The notes beneath the pieces are model-generated. The model did no database searches and was not told the origin of the DNA. It was given only the letters and a program-made list of their open reading frames with translations. A DNA stretch of 27,345 nucleotides from a virus. Positions 1-5,468 of the stretch are shown here, piece after piece. The stretch's first letter is position 1; each line of letters starts with the position of its first letter. Where the stretch lies: positions 1 through 27,345 of the IMG/VR virus record IMGVR_UViG_3300031873_000035, one strand, 5' to 3'. The translations under genes were made by a program, and so were the position numbers.

Positions 1-198
1 AACAAAAAAGCGACTGAGTTAATTATCAGTAATTTTAAATTACCCCCCTTTAAGAATCCGAAAGCAAAGAGGTTAAAATTGATAAAAGCGAGGACGAAGA
101 TTTTTAAGCAAAGAGAGTTAATTACACAGGAAAAAACAGATGAAAATTTGTCCAGCTCTATACCATACAATTTACCCATACGCTTTGACGATCATTGA
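1..198 (+). CDS. C-terminal end of an unknown protein (partial, starts before window)
   Basis: An open frame runs from the first base to a TGA at 196-198, giving about 65 residues, lysine and arginine rich in the first half. I do not recognise the family. It overlaps the next ORF by 59 bases in another frame, which is more than typical for this genome, so one of the two may be wrong here. The start lies outside the window. Confidence 0.35.
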   Translation, partial: NKKATELIISNFKLPPFKNPKAKRLKLIKARTKIFKQRELITQEKTDENLSSSIPYNLPIRFDDH

Positions 199-394
199 AG
201 GCGGCTGGTTTACTTGGGCCAAGCAGACTATCATTGTCCAATGCCCTCAGGGTAATGTCTGGGTCAATATCTCAAAGGATAATATTATAGTTAACCGGGC
301 CCGGGACTGCCCGATGCACAAGGAGCAAGATGTATTCCTGTTTTCGGAGTTTATCTCCGACTGTAACTACAATCCGGACCAGAAAAAGGTGTAA
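140..394 (+). CDS. Cys-Pro-rich small protein, TIGR04076-like half-domains
   Basis: This 84-residue protein opens with CPALYHTIYPY and a later CPQGNVWVNI, which match the second half of the small TIGR04076 domain as I know it (CP-aF--lYPY, then a CPD-x-v-f-i ending). Its C-terminal part, VNRARDCPMHKEQDVF, looks like the first half of a further copy (CP--hk-GD-f). The function of the family is not established. A weak AGGA lies 11 bases before the ATG. The TAA at 392-394 falls in the middle of the second domain copy, and the missing half is encoded just downstream in another frame (417-836). The gene is therefore either frameshifted or built of exchanged half-domains. Confidence 0.55.
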   Translation: MKICPALYHTIYPYALTIIEGGWFTWAKQTIIVQCPQGNVWVNISKDNIIVNRARDCPMHKEQDVFLFSEFISDCNYNPDQKKV

Positions 395-416
395 GTATCA
401 TAAGAGAAAGAATCAG

Positions 417-836
417 ATGTATAGACAAGAGGACCTTTGCGGCCAGTTCTGTCTAGATGCTTTCTATATTGCTTATCCTTATTGCCTGGCACTTTTATAT
501 AACTGCATATCTGATATTTTTGAAGTTAGATGTCCGAGTCTTACAGGGATTAAAATGAGGATAGAAAGGATCCCGCGCAGCTGGTTTAGGTCTCGACGAG
601 CCTTAAAATGGATCCTGGGGAAGATTCTATTCCCTATTGACTGGGCTGACTGGCAGATAAAGATATCAGTAACAGAAGAAGGTAACTGTCCCTACTTAAA
701 GATTCATGATGCAATAAATTTTAATCTTAATGATCCTAAGATTCTCTGTCCGGCATCTTTTCATACGATATTCCCGAGGATGAGAGGAGAGATCTGTTGT
801 CCTGACGAAAGAGGGCAAATTTACCATATCAGATAG
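417..836 (+). CDS. Cys-Pro-rich protein with 1.5 TIGR04076-like domains
   Basis: I place the start at ATG 417 (139 residues); the frame is open further upstream but that stretch has no family-like content. The N-terminus (LCGQFCLDAFYIAYPY, then EVRCPSLTG) completes the half-domain left unfinished by the preceding ORF. After a basic linker, residues about 77-139 form a full domain: ISVTEEGNCPY, ILCPASFHTIFP, CCPDERGQIY. The conserved CP pairs suggest metal binding or disulfides, but no activity is known to me. It lies 22 bases after the previous stop and has only a weak AGAG ribosome site. Joining it to the upstream frame would need a +1 shift. Confidence 0.55.
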   Translation: MYRQEDLCGQFCLDAFYIAYPYCLALLYNCISDIFEVRCPSLTGIKMRIERIPRSWFRSRRALKWILGKILFPIDWADWQIKISVTEEGNCPYLKIHDAINFNLNDPKILCPASFHTIFPRMRGEICCPDERGQIYHIR

Positions 837-844
837 GAGAAAAT

Positions 845-931
845 ATGGTTTTTGTAAAAGGACATAAGACTAATATTGGGAGGCGTTCCCTTGAACAATT
901 ATGGGAGAGGGTTAGTAAGGAGGAGAAATGA
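845..931 (+). CDS. 28-residue ORF with a KGHKTNIGRR motif
   Basis: This very short ORF begins 8 bases after the previous stop with a good AGGAG site, and its TGA overlaps the ATG of the next gene (ATGA). The FVKGHKTNIGRRS stretch resembles the KGH/KG-GR motif of NUMOD3-type DNA-binding repeats and of DUF5681-like small terminase N-termini. It could be a functional micro-protein, a remnant of a homing endonuclease, or only a translational coupling leader. The ribosome site and the overlap are the main reasons to accept it. Confidence 0.4.
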   Translation: MVFVKGHKTNIGRRSLEQLWERVSKEEK

Positions 932-1128
932 GAAAAAAAACTACTACTTGGAAAAATCAAAAGCATACTTGGGCAAAGTATAAATTCCCCGATACAAATA
1001 AACTTCCTATTTTGTGTTGCAGTAATTGCTCTAAAAATCCTTGTGGAGTGCTTTTATATAATAAAAAGTTTAATCTATTTTGCAAATATCATTCAAAAAG
1101 AATGTCTTCGCCCAAAGTAAGGAGGTAA
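928..1128 (+). CDS. Small basic protein with putative zinc site
   Basis: A 66-residue lysine-rich protein preceded by AAGGAGGAG 2-3 bases from the ATG. Residues about 31-53 contain C-C-x2-C-x4-C and then a C-x3-H pair, an arrangement that could bind zinc. I do not recognise the family. It sits in a run of small accessory ORFs with overlapping starts and stops, as expected in a phage early/accessory cluster. A nucleic-acid-binding role would fit the charge and cysteines, but this is inference. Confidence 0.5.
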   Translation: MRKKTTTWKNQKHTWAKYKFPDTNKLPILCCSNCSKNPCGVLLYNKKFNLFCKYHSKRMSSPKVRR

Positions 1129-1132
1129 ACAG

Positions 1133-1459
1133 ATGAAGAAGAAACGAGAATGTAATATTGAAACTTGCCCAATGTTCGTTGGTCTCTTCCTTGAAGGACA
1201 AAAGATGAGTGGGCAGGCAAAAGAAGCAATAAACAAGAAATTGATAAAATGGTTTAAGATGAGAAAAAGATTAAATTTTTTGCCAAGGAGTTTGGTTTTA
1301 ACGAGATGGGTTCATAAAGACTGGAAATCAACAATCAAAACTTATGGATTAGAAATGTGGCTAAGGCATTATACATCTAAAAAGAAAATGGGAGAGTGCG
1401 ATGTAACAAGGGAGTTAGGAGCAATTAAAGTCCGTATCACCATAGAACAAATTAAATAG
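1133..1459 (+). CDS. Unknown 108-residue basic protein
   Basis: It starts 4 bases after the previous stop behind a strong AAGGAGG site. The protein is rich in Lys, Arg and Trp with no recognisable domain. Its last codons (KVRITIEQIK) lie inside the 57-bp direct repeat that recurs at 2837-2893. In the second repeat copy the same frame still reads VRITIAQIK followed by a stop, so this C-terminus seems to be the ancestral content of the repeat. Function unknown. Confidence 0.5.
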   Translation: MKKKRECNIETCPMFVGLFLEGQKMSGQAKEAINKKLIKWFKMRKRLNFLPRSLVLTRWVHKDWKSTIKTYGLEMWLRHYTSKKKMGECDVTRELGAIKVRITIEQIK

Positions 1460-1483
1460 CCCAACTAAAAAGGAGGGGGAGAT
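1427..1483 (+). repeat. 57-bp direct repeat, copy A
   Basis: This segment matches 2837-2893 at 55 of 57 positions; the only differences are AA versus CC at 1446-1447/2856-2857. It contains the last codons and stop of the 1133 gene and the AGGAGGGGGAGA ribosome site of the next gene. Copies lie 1,410 bp apart in the same orientation and bound the ATP-grasp cassette. Confidence 0.9.
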
Positions 1484-2186
1484 GAAACTAACAATTACTA
1501 AAGATAGCTTACTTTATTGGCATCCTAAAGTTAGAAATTTAGATATTCCACAACCCCAAACTGAATTTATATTGTTATCTAAAAAAGAATACTATGCAAC
1601 TATGGATAATATGCCAAAATCAATAATTGATAAAGTTGACAAAGTAATTGAAGAAAAATTTAAACTCCCAGTTTTTATAAGAACTGACCAAGCAAGTGGG
1701 AAGCATTCTTGGAAAGATACTTGCTATTATACTGGAGAAAAATTAGGTCTGCATCTTTTCAAAATTTGCGAAGCTAATCATTGTGCCGATGTCATAGGGT
1801 TACCCTTTAGGGGAATAGTGATAAGAGAATTTATAGAAATGGCTTCTGAATATACCGCTTTCTGGGGAGAGATGCCTGTTAGTCCCGAAAGAAGATACTT
1901 TATTAAAGATGGAAAAATACTTTGTCATCATCATTATTGGATTAGAGAAGCCATCCGCAATCCATCAGTAGAAAATTGGGAAGAATTAAGTGATGAAATG
2001 AACAAACAAACAGAAGAAGAAATAAAATTATTATCTTTTTATGCAGAACAAATTATTAAAGTTATTGATGGTTTTTGGTCAATAGATTTCTGTAAAGCAA
2101 AAAATGGGAAATGGTATTTAATAGATATGGCAACAGGGGAAAATAGTTGGCATCCTAATGATTGTATAAAGGCAGGTGAAAAATGA
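1482..2186 (+). CDS. ATP-grasp fold protein
   Basis: A 234-residue protein with the outline of an ATP-grasp enzyme. Residues 63-80 (PVFIRTDQASGKHSW) resemble the nucleotide-binding strand and glycine loop. Residues 115-120 (REFIEM) fit the hinge before the adenine pocket. Residues 199-225 (WSIDF, then WYLIDMATGENSWHP) resemble the metal-binding Asp/Glu/Asn end. ATP-grasp enzymes join a carboxylate to an amine or thiol through an acyl phosphate; the substrates cannot be read from the sequence. Similar stand-alone ATP-grasp proteins occur in phages as accessory genes. The start uses the GGAGGGGGAG site inside direct repeat A. It is coupled by ATGA to the next gene, and the cassette is more AT-rich than the virion genes. 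Confidence 0.65.
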   Translation: MKLTITKDSLLYWHPKVRNLDIPQPQTEFILLSKKEYYATMDNMPKSIIDKVDKVIEEKFKLPVFIRTDQASGKHSWKDTCYYTGEKLGLHLFKICEANHCADVIGLPFRGIVIREFIEMASEYTAFWGEMPVSPERRYFIKDGKILCHHHYWIREAIRNPSVENWEELSDEMNKQTEEEIKLLSFYAEQIIKVIDGFWSIDFCKAKNGKWYLIDMATGENSWHPNDCIKAGEK

Positions 2187-2623
2187 TGGAGATTAAGGAA
2201 GCGATTGAGATATTAGAAAGAGTAAAGCAATATGGTGGTAGATTAGGATTTGAGAATTTAATTGAACTTGAAGCTCTTACCATTGCCATAGATACACTCT
2301 CCAAAATAGAAAATGCGGAGATGCCTCAGAGACGAATGAGATGCGTAGGAACATCTGACTGGAATGGAACTCATTGGAATGTAGATTTATCAAAAAGGAT
2401 AAATCCTACAAGAGTAGAAAAAATTATGATGGATGACTTAATTGATAGTGGCTATAACCAATGCCACGACCTCTGGCTTCCGTATCATCTAAAGAAAATG
2501 GAAGAGAGGGTGGATGTGGAGAAGATAGAAACAATAATGAGTAAAATGAATTGCAGAAGAATTTGCAGTGAACTTGATTGTAGAAAGGTAGCCCAAGCCA
2601 TCGCAAAGGAGATAAACAAATGA
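2183..2623 (+). CDS. Unknown protein of the ATP-grasp cassette
   Basis: 146 residues; ATG 2183 overlaps the preceding TGA, and a second ATG at 2186 is an equal choice. The first 45 residues are an amphipathic helical stretch of the kind seen in many small phage proteins (E-A-I-E-I-L-E-R followed by L-E-A-L--A-I-D-T-L). A middle part has a His/Trp-rich DWNGTHWNVDL segment, and the C-terminus has spaced cysteines (NCRRICSELDC). I do not recognise the family. Coupled translation with its neighbours on both sides suggests one cassette. Confidence 0.5.
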   Translation: MMEIKEAIEILERVKQYGGRLGFENLIELEALTIAIDTLSKIENAEMPQRRMRCVGTSDWNGTHWNVDLSKRINPTRVEKIMMDDLIDSGYNQCHDLWLPYHLKKMEERVDVEKIETIMSKMNCRRICSELDCRKVAQAIAKEINK

Positions 2624-2865
2624 AGAAGAAAAGTTTGAAATTATTTATTTGGAGAGGTATTAGGGAAGATACAGATGGAATAGGTTTTGCAGTAGCAACC
2701 ACAAAGGAAGAAGCAATAGAAGCAATTCACAAAATTAGTGAAGATTGGGAATGGACTGCTTATGCTGGCGAATTACTATTAACAAATCCAGAAGTTCATA
2801 AGCCGCCCTATGGAGGCTGGATTAGTGGTGGTGGAAAAAGTCCGTATCACCATAGCCCAAATTAA
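2620..2865 (+). CDS. Small conserved-type phage protein, C-terminus altered by repeat
   Basis: An 81-residue protein coupled by ATGA to its upstream gene. The pattern FIWRGIREDTDGIGFAVA, EEAIEAI and a C-terminal PEVHKPPYGGWISGGG looks like a small family of phage hypothetical proteins; I cannot name a function. The final KSPYHHSPN is encoded inside direct repeat B in a different frame from that used in copy A, so the protein probably once ended near the GGG and was extended when the repeat formed. Confidence 0.5.
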   Translation: MKKKSLKLFIWRGIREDTDGIGFAVATTKEEAIEAIHKISEDWEWTAYAGELLLTNPEVHKPPYGGWISGGGKSPYHHSPN

Positions 2866-2893
2866 ATAGCCCAACTAAAAAGGAGGGGGAGAT
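2837..2893 (+). repeat. 57-bp direct repeat, copy B
   Basis: Second copy of the segment at 1427-1483, with two mismatches. It supplies the last codons of the 2620 gene and a purine-rich AGGAGGGGGAGA ribosome site for the membrane protein that follows. In the frame used by copy A it still reads VRITIAQIK-stop, consistent with duplication of the end of the 1133 gene. Confidence 0.9.
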
Positions 2894-2901
2894 TATTTTT
2901 G

Positions 2902-4335
2902 ATGGGAGAAAATATAGAGAGAATATTCATTCTTATAATTCTTAATTTAATTGTTTATTTTAGGCTCTTGCGTTATGGATACATAATTGATGACAACTGT
3001 ATTCCTCAAGGCAAAGGCAAGAATTTCCTACAGACTTTCTGGTGGCAACTGACAAGCCGTAAGTATTCTAATCTTCAGGTAGAACATCTGCAGCGCCTCG
3101 CAGTCCACATTATAAACTCCTGTCTTATCTATATAGCCTTTGGCAAGACCGATGTCTCATTTTTGGCAGCCTTACTATTCAGCGTAAATCCCTGGGGCAA
3201 CCAGGTCCCTTGCTGGCTTAATGCTATTGGATATGGCATGTCCTGTATGCTGGTCCTTCTAATGGTAATCTTTAAGGGTTGGGCTTGGGTGTTTTATCTC
3301 TTTACCCTTCTTTGGCACCTTACACCGGCCTTTGCGCCTTTCTTATTTCTCTATATAGGTCCCTGGCAGAAGGTCTTTATAATCATTCCTTATATGCTTA
3401 TTGTTTTTTTATCCAAAGGCAGAGTTCCTCTTTACAAGGTCCAGGATAACGCTACCATGTTTGAGAGAGGAAAATACGCCACCTGGCCACTCACACATAT
3501 CTATCCTAAAAAATTTATCTTTATCGTTAAGACCTACGCCTACTATACCCTCAATATTCTCTTTCCCAGGAGGCTTGGCCTCTTTCACATTTTTGGATAT
3601 TCTTTTGGTCTGGCTACTACCGATACTAACAAATGGCAAAAAGTCTGTCCTTTGTTTTTTGCCGGAATAGGATTGATGATTACGAATCTCTATTTGATCA
3701 TAAGATTCTGGGGGACTCCTTTAAGCCTAGGTCTTTTTTGGTATAACCTGTTTATTGGCCAGTGGTGTAATTTTGTGATTCTCTATCAGACTATCACGGA
3801 TCGTTATTCTTATCTGGCTCAGGTAGGGATGATGTTGGCTTTAGCTTATATACTCAGCATTATGCCTTATGGATACTATATAGCCGCCGTATTTTTGACT
3901 TTCTACACCACAAAGCTCTCTTATTACTTACCTGCCTTTAAATCGATGGAAGATTATATTGATATGAATTTGGTAGAATTCCCGGATAACTATGCCTGCT
4001 GGAATTGGGTGGGGATATTGGAATCTGGTAAGAATAGGAAATTCTCAGCCATCCGGGCTTGGGCTAAAGGATTGCATTACAGACCTAATGACTACCGGCT
4101 TAATTTTAACTTAGGACAGCTCTTAAGGATTATGGGTTATTTAGATGAAGCAGAGAAATACCTTTACCAGGCCGGTCTTGCACTTCAAGATGAGAAAAGG
4201 TTGGATCGCAGGTTAGGAGAGGTCCAGGCAATAGAGGAAGCCTTGGGGGATATAAAGAGAAGGAAAGCGGAGATCAAGGCAAGGCGCGCAGGGATTATAA
4301 TTGACAGGCCCGAGGGTGGAATAATAAAGCCATAA
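2902..4335 (+). CDS. GT-C/TMTC-like polytopic glycosyltransferase with TPR tail
   Basis: A 477-residue membrane protein (ATG 2902; TTG 2899 also possible) with about nine hydrophobic segments. Residues 30-31 are an Asp-Asp pair in the first loop after the first membrane helix, as in GT-C enzymes that use lipid-linked sugars. The following RLAVHIIN (65-72), LLFSVNPWGNQVPCW and later TDRYSYLAQVG (300-310) match the order of TMTC-type O-mannosyltransferase motifs (lnlllHlln, allFavHP-t-eavaw, aeRYlYlpsiG). Residues about 383-430 hold a canonical TPR (AW-KGL--RPNDY--NFNLGQLLR--GYLDEAEKYL). The predicted role is transfer of a sugar to a protein or surface polymer on the outer face of the inner membrane. 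This is unusual phage cargo. The family assignment is from motif memory; an O-antigen ligase-like or glucosyltransferase role is the main alternative. Confidence 0.6.
   Translation: MGENIERIFILIILNLIVYFRLLRYGYIIDDNCIPQGKGKNFLQTFWWQLTSRKYSNLQVEHLQRLAVHIINSCLIYIAFGKTDVSFLAALLFSVNPWGNQVPCWLNAIGYGMSCMLVLLMVIFKGWAWVFYLFTLLWHLTPAFAPFLFLYIGPWQKVFIIIPYMLIVFLSKGRVPLYKVQDNATMFERGKYATWPLTHIYPKKFIFIVKTYAYYTLNILFPRRLGLFHIFGYSFGLATTDTNKWQKVCPLFFAGIGLMITNLYLIIRFWGTPLSLGLFWYNLFIGQWCNFVILYQTITDRYSYLAQVGMMLALAYILSIMPYGYYIAAVFLTFYTTKLSYYLPAFKSMEDYIDMNLVEFPDNYACWNWVGILESGKNRKFSAIRAWAKGLHYRPNDYRLNFNLGQLLRIMGYLDEAEKYLYQAGLALQDEKRLDRRLGEVQAIEEALGDIKRRKAEIKARRAGIIIDRPEGGIIKP
4301..4329 (+). promoter_or_regulatory. 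Weak candidate promoter ahead of the structured RNA
   Basis: A perfect TTGACA lies at 4301-4306, and an A/T-rich stretch at 4322-4329 (TAATAAAG) could serve poorly as a -10 at 15-17 nt spacing. Initiation would fall around 4335, just before the helix that opens at 4349. It lies inside the end of the membrane protein gene, and the -10 is poor. Confidence 0.25.
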
Positions 4336-4348
4336 GGAAATAGTTTGT

Positions 4349-4490
4349 GGGAGACATAATAGAGTTGAATTTTGGGTAACCCAACCGATTAAATATCGGC
4401 TCAAGGAGTGAAATGCTGGATCTCGAAAGCCAGTGCAGGTGGCCAAGTCCTCTTAAAGTGAGAGGTGACGAAATCCTGTTTATGTCTCCC
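4349..4490 (+). ncRNA. 142-nt structured RNA candidate
   Basis: GGGAGACATAA (4349-4359) pairs perfectly with TTATGTCTCCC (4480-4490), an 11-bp closing helix. Inside are TTGGG/CCCAA around a TAA loop (4372-4384), CCGAT/ATCGG (4385-4399), CTGG/CCAG (4416-4433), CCTCT/AGAGG (4449-4465) and possibly CAGG/CCTG (4436-4478), so it would fold as a multi-branched junction. I could not match it to a known riboswitch or self-cleaving ribozyme. It sits between the membrane protein gene and the packaging genes. Possible roles are a leader or riboswitch for the small ORF at 4513, a packaging-associated RNA or a ribozyme, none of which is shown. Confidence 0.55.
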
Positions 4491-4520
4491 GGTAAAATTC
4501 CATTTAAATCTTATGTCTGA
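4413..4520 (+). CDS. Doubtful 35-residue ORF inside the structured RNA
   Basis: ATG 4413 follows an AAGGAG site by three bases, and the TGA at 4518-4520 overlaps the next start (ATGTCTGA). The peptide has no recognisable features and lies almost wholly within the RNA fold, so the ribosome site may instead be part of the RNA. If translated it could be a leader peptide that remodels the structure. Confidence 0.22.
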   Translation: MLDLESQCRWPSPLKVRGDEILFMSPGKIPFKSYV

Positions 4521-4695
4521 AGAAAAGAACTGCTGGAAGATTTTAAAACTTCTTTCTAAACTAGCACAACCCAATAAGATTGAATATGAGATTGAGCATA
4601 AGGATGGGTTACCTTTTAAAGTCAAGAATTTAAAGATTGAGGAAATTTGTCTAGAGGAAAAAATAGATTTTATAAAAGAGATTTTGCCCGATTAG
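4513..4695 (+). CDS. Small acidic/basic protein of unknown function
   Basis: A 60-residue protein from ATG 4513; GTG 4465 would add 16 residues encoded within the RNA helix and is less likely. The sequence is highly charged and probably helical (EEKNCWKILKLLSKL, then EEICLEEKIDFIKEIL). No family is recognised. There is no clear ribosome site, so translation may depend on the overlapping short ORF or on opening of the upstream helix. A terminator follows 25 bases later. Confidence 0.45.
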   Translation: MSEEKNCWKILKLLSKLAQPNKIEYEIEHKDGLPFKVKNLKIEEICLEEKIDFIKEILPD

Positions 4696-4719
4696 ATAGG
4701 TCTTAAAGACCCGATTTAA

Positions 4720-4780
4720 TAGGCAAGGATACACAATAAAAAAGCCGTATTGCTCTACGGTTAGTGTCCTTGCCTTTTTT
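4720..4780 (+). terminator. Rho-independent terminator with a side hairpin
   Basis: AGGCAAGG plus ACAC (4721-4734, two-base bulge) pairs with GTGTCCTTGCCT (4764-4775) and runs into a T-tract (4775-4780). The loop holds a second stem, CCGTA/TACGG (4745-4760). A further small hairpin GGTCT/AGACC lies at 4699-4711. It closes the accessory left arm before the packaging genes. Confidence 0.85.
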
Positions 4781-4785
4781 ATTTT

Positions 4786-5001
4786 ATGGTAGAAGAAAAG
4801 ATATTACCTGTTTCCTATATTCATGTAAGCATACCCCGCAAATTCCTGCAGAGATTACTCTATTCTCATAACTTCTTGACACCCAAAGAATATCGAAAAA
4901 CCATACGGAATTTAAGGCAAGTGGAGAGGGCAATTAACCAGTTGTTTCATGTGCGTTCTATCGACGAGAAAATACTTTTAAAATCAAAGGCTTCAGGATA
5001 A
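4786..5001 (+). CDS. Unknown 71-residue basic protein
   Basis: It begins only five bases after the T-tract of the terminator, with no Shine-Dalgarno site in reach. It would have to be read from transcripts that pass the terminator, or as a leaderless message started in the T-rich stretch. The protein is basic and mostly helical (PRKFLQRLLYSHNFLTPKEYRKTIRNLRQVERAINQL). I do not recognise it. Its place directly before the small terminase candidate suggests a packaging-module accessory. Confidence 0.45.
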   Translation: MVEEKILPVSYIHVSIPRKFLQRLLYSHNFLTPKEYRKTIRNLRQVERAINQLFHVRSIDEKILLKSKASG

Positions 5002-5044
5002 TGAAGTTGTTTTTATTCGTTTAATATATCATGCTTTAATCAGT

Positions 5045-5395
5045 ATGGCCATAAATAAGGGTAAGATAAGGAAAAAGAAGAAGGTATCCGTCAGAAAAGT
5101 CCAGCGCGATAAAAAGGGCCGATTTGTTAAAGGATATCCGGGAAAACCTAAAGGCGCAAGATCTGCTTTCTCTCTTGAAGTCTTACAGGAAGCGATCAGG
5201 AAGGTAGAGAAAGAGGAAAAAAAGAGTTTATTTGAGCATTTCGTTCGCCAAGCCTTTAAGGATAACAATATCCTGATTGCCGTGATGAGGAAGTTTATCC
5301 CGGACCGCAAGCAGACTGACCTTGAGCCAGGAGACGACTTAAAGGACTTTTTACGCATCTATTTACCGAAGAAAGATGAAATTAAACCAAGTTAA
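5045..5395 (+). CDS. Terminase small subunit candidate, DUF5681-like
   Basis: 116 residues. A very basic N-terminus (GKIRKKKKVSVRKVQRDKKG) leads into GRFVKGYPGKPKGARSAFSLEVLQEAI, which matches the G-x-F-x-K-G-x-x-G-x-P-x-G-R pattern of DUF5681-type proteins often encoded before TerL. The rest is helical and ends in a charged tail. Such proteins are thought to recognise phage DNA and load the large terminase. Position (one tiny ORF away from TerL) and motif support the call; no helix-turn-helix is obvious. The ATG at 5045 has no good ribosome site. Confidence 0.6.
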   Translation: MAINKGKIRKKKKVSVRKVQRDKKGRFVKGYPGKPKGARSAFSLEVLQEAIRKVEKEEKKSLFEHFVRQAFKDNNILIAVMRKFIPDRKQTDLEPGDDLKDFLRIYLPKKDEIKPS

Positions 5396-5468
5396 ATATA
5401 AAAATAACCGGCCATACATTGAATATATTCGTAAATCTGGAAAGATTGTCTTTGATGGGAGTAAATAA
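5376..5468 (+). CDS. 30-residue coupled ORF before terminase
   Basis: ATG 5376 lies within the end of the TerS frame behind GAAGAAAG, and its TAA (5466-5468) overlaps the ATG of the large terminase. The peptide (MKLNQVKYKN, then RPYIEYIRKSGKIVF) is basic with a plausible beta character. It may be a real micro-protein or simply keep ribosomes moving into terL. Family unknown. Confidence 0.35.
   Translation: MKLNQVKYKNNRPYIEYIRKSGKIVFDGSK

Noticed and set aside
383-417. Programmed ribosomal frameshift at AAAAAG joining the two Cys-Pro ORFs
   Set aside because: A +1 change is needed while the A-run would favour -1; the downstream ORF also has a usable ATG, so recoding is not supported.
3401-3670. 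Short open frames on both strands inside the membrane protein gene
   Set aside because: They have no ribosome sites or recognisable content and lie within a well-supported membrane protein frame.
4413-4490. Hammerhead or tRNA-like pattern (GACGAAA and CTCGAAA strings)
   Set aside because: No CUGANGA core partner for a hammerhead and no acceptor, D or anticodon arms for a tRNA could be placed.
4745-4780. Resemblance of the terminator side hairpin (ATAAAAAAGCCGT and ACGGTTA) to a permuted part of the HNH leader RNA
   Set aside because: The shared pieces are short, A/T-rich and in permuted order, with no pseudoknot partner; it is most simply a terminator.
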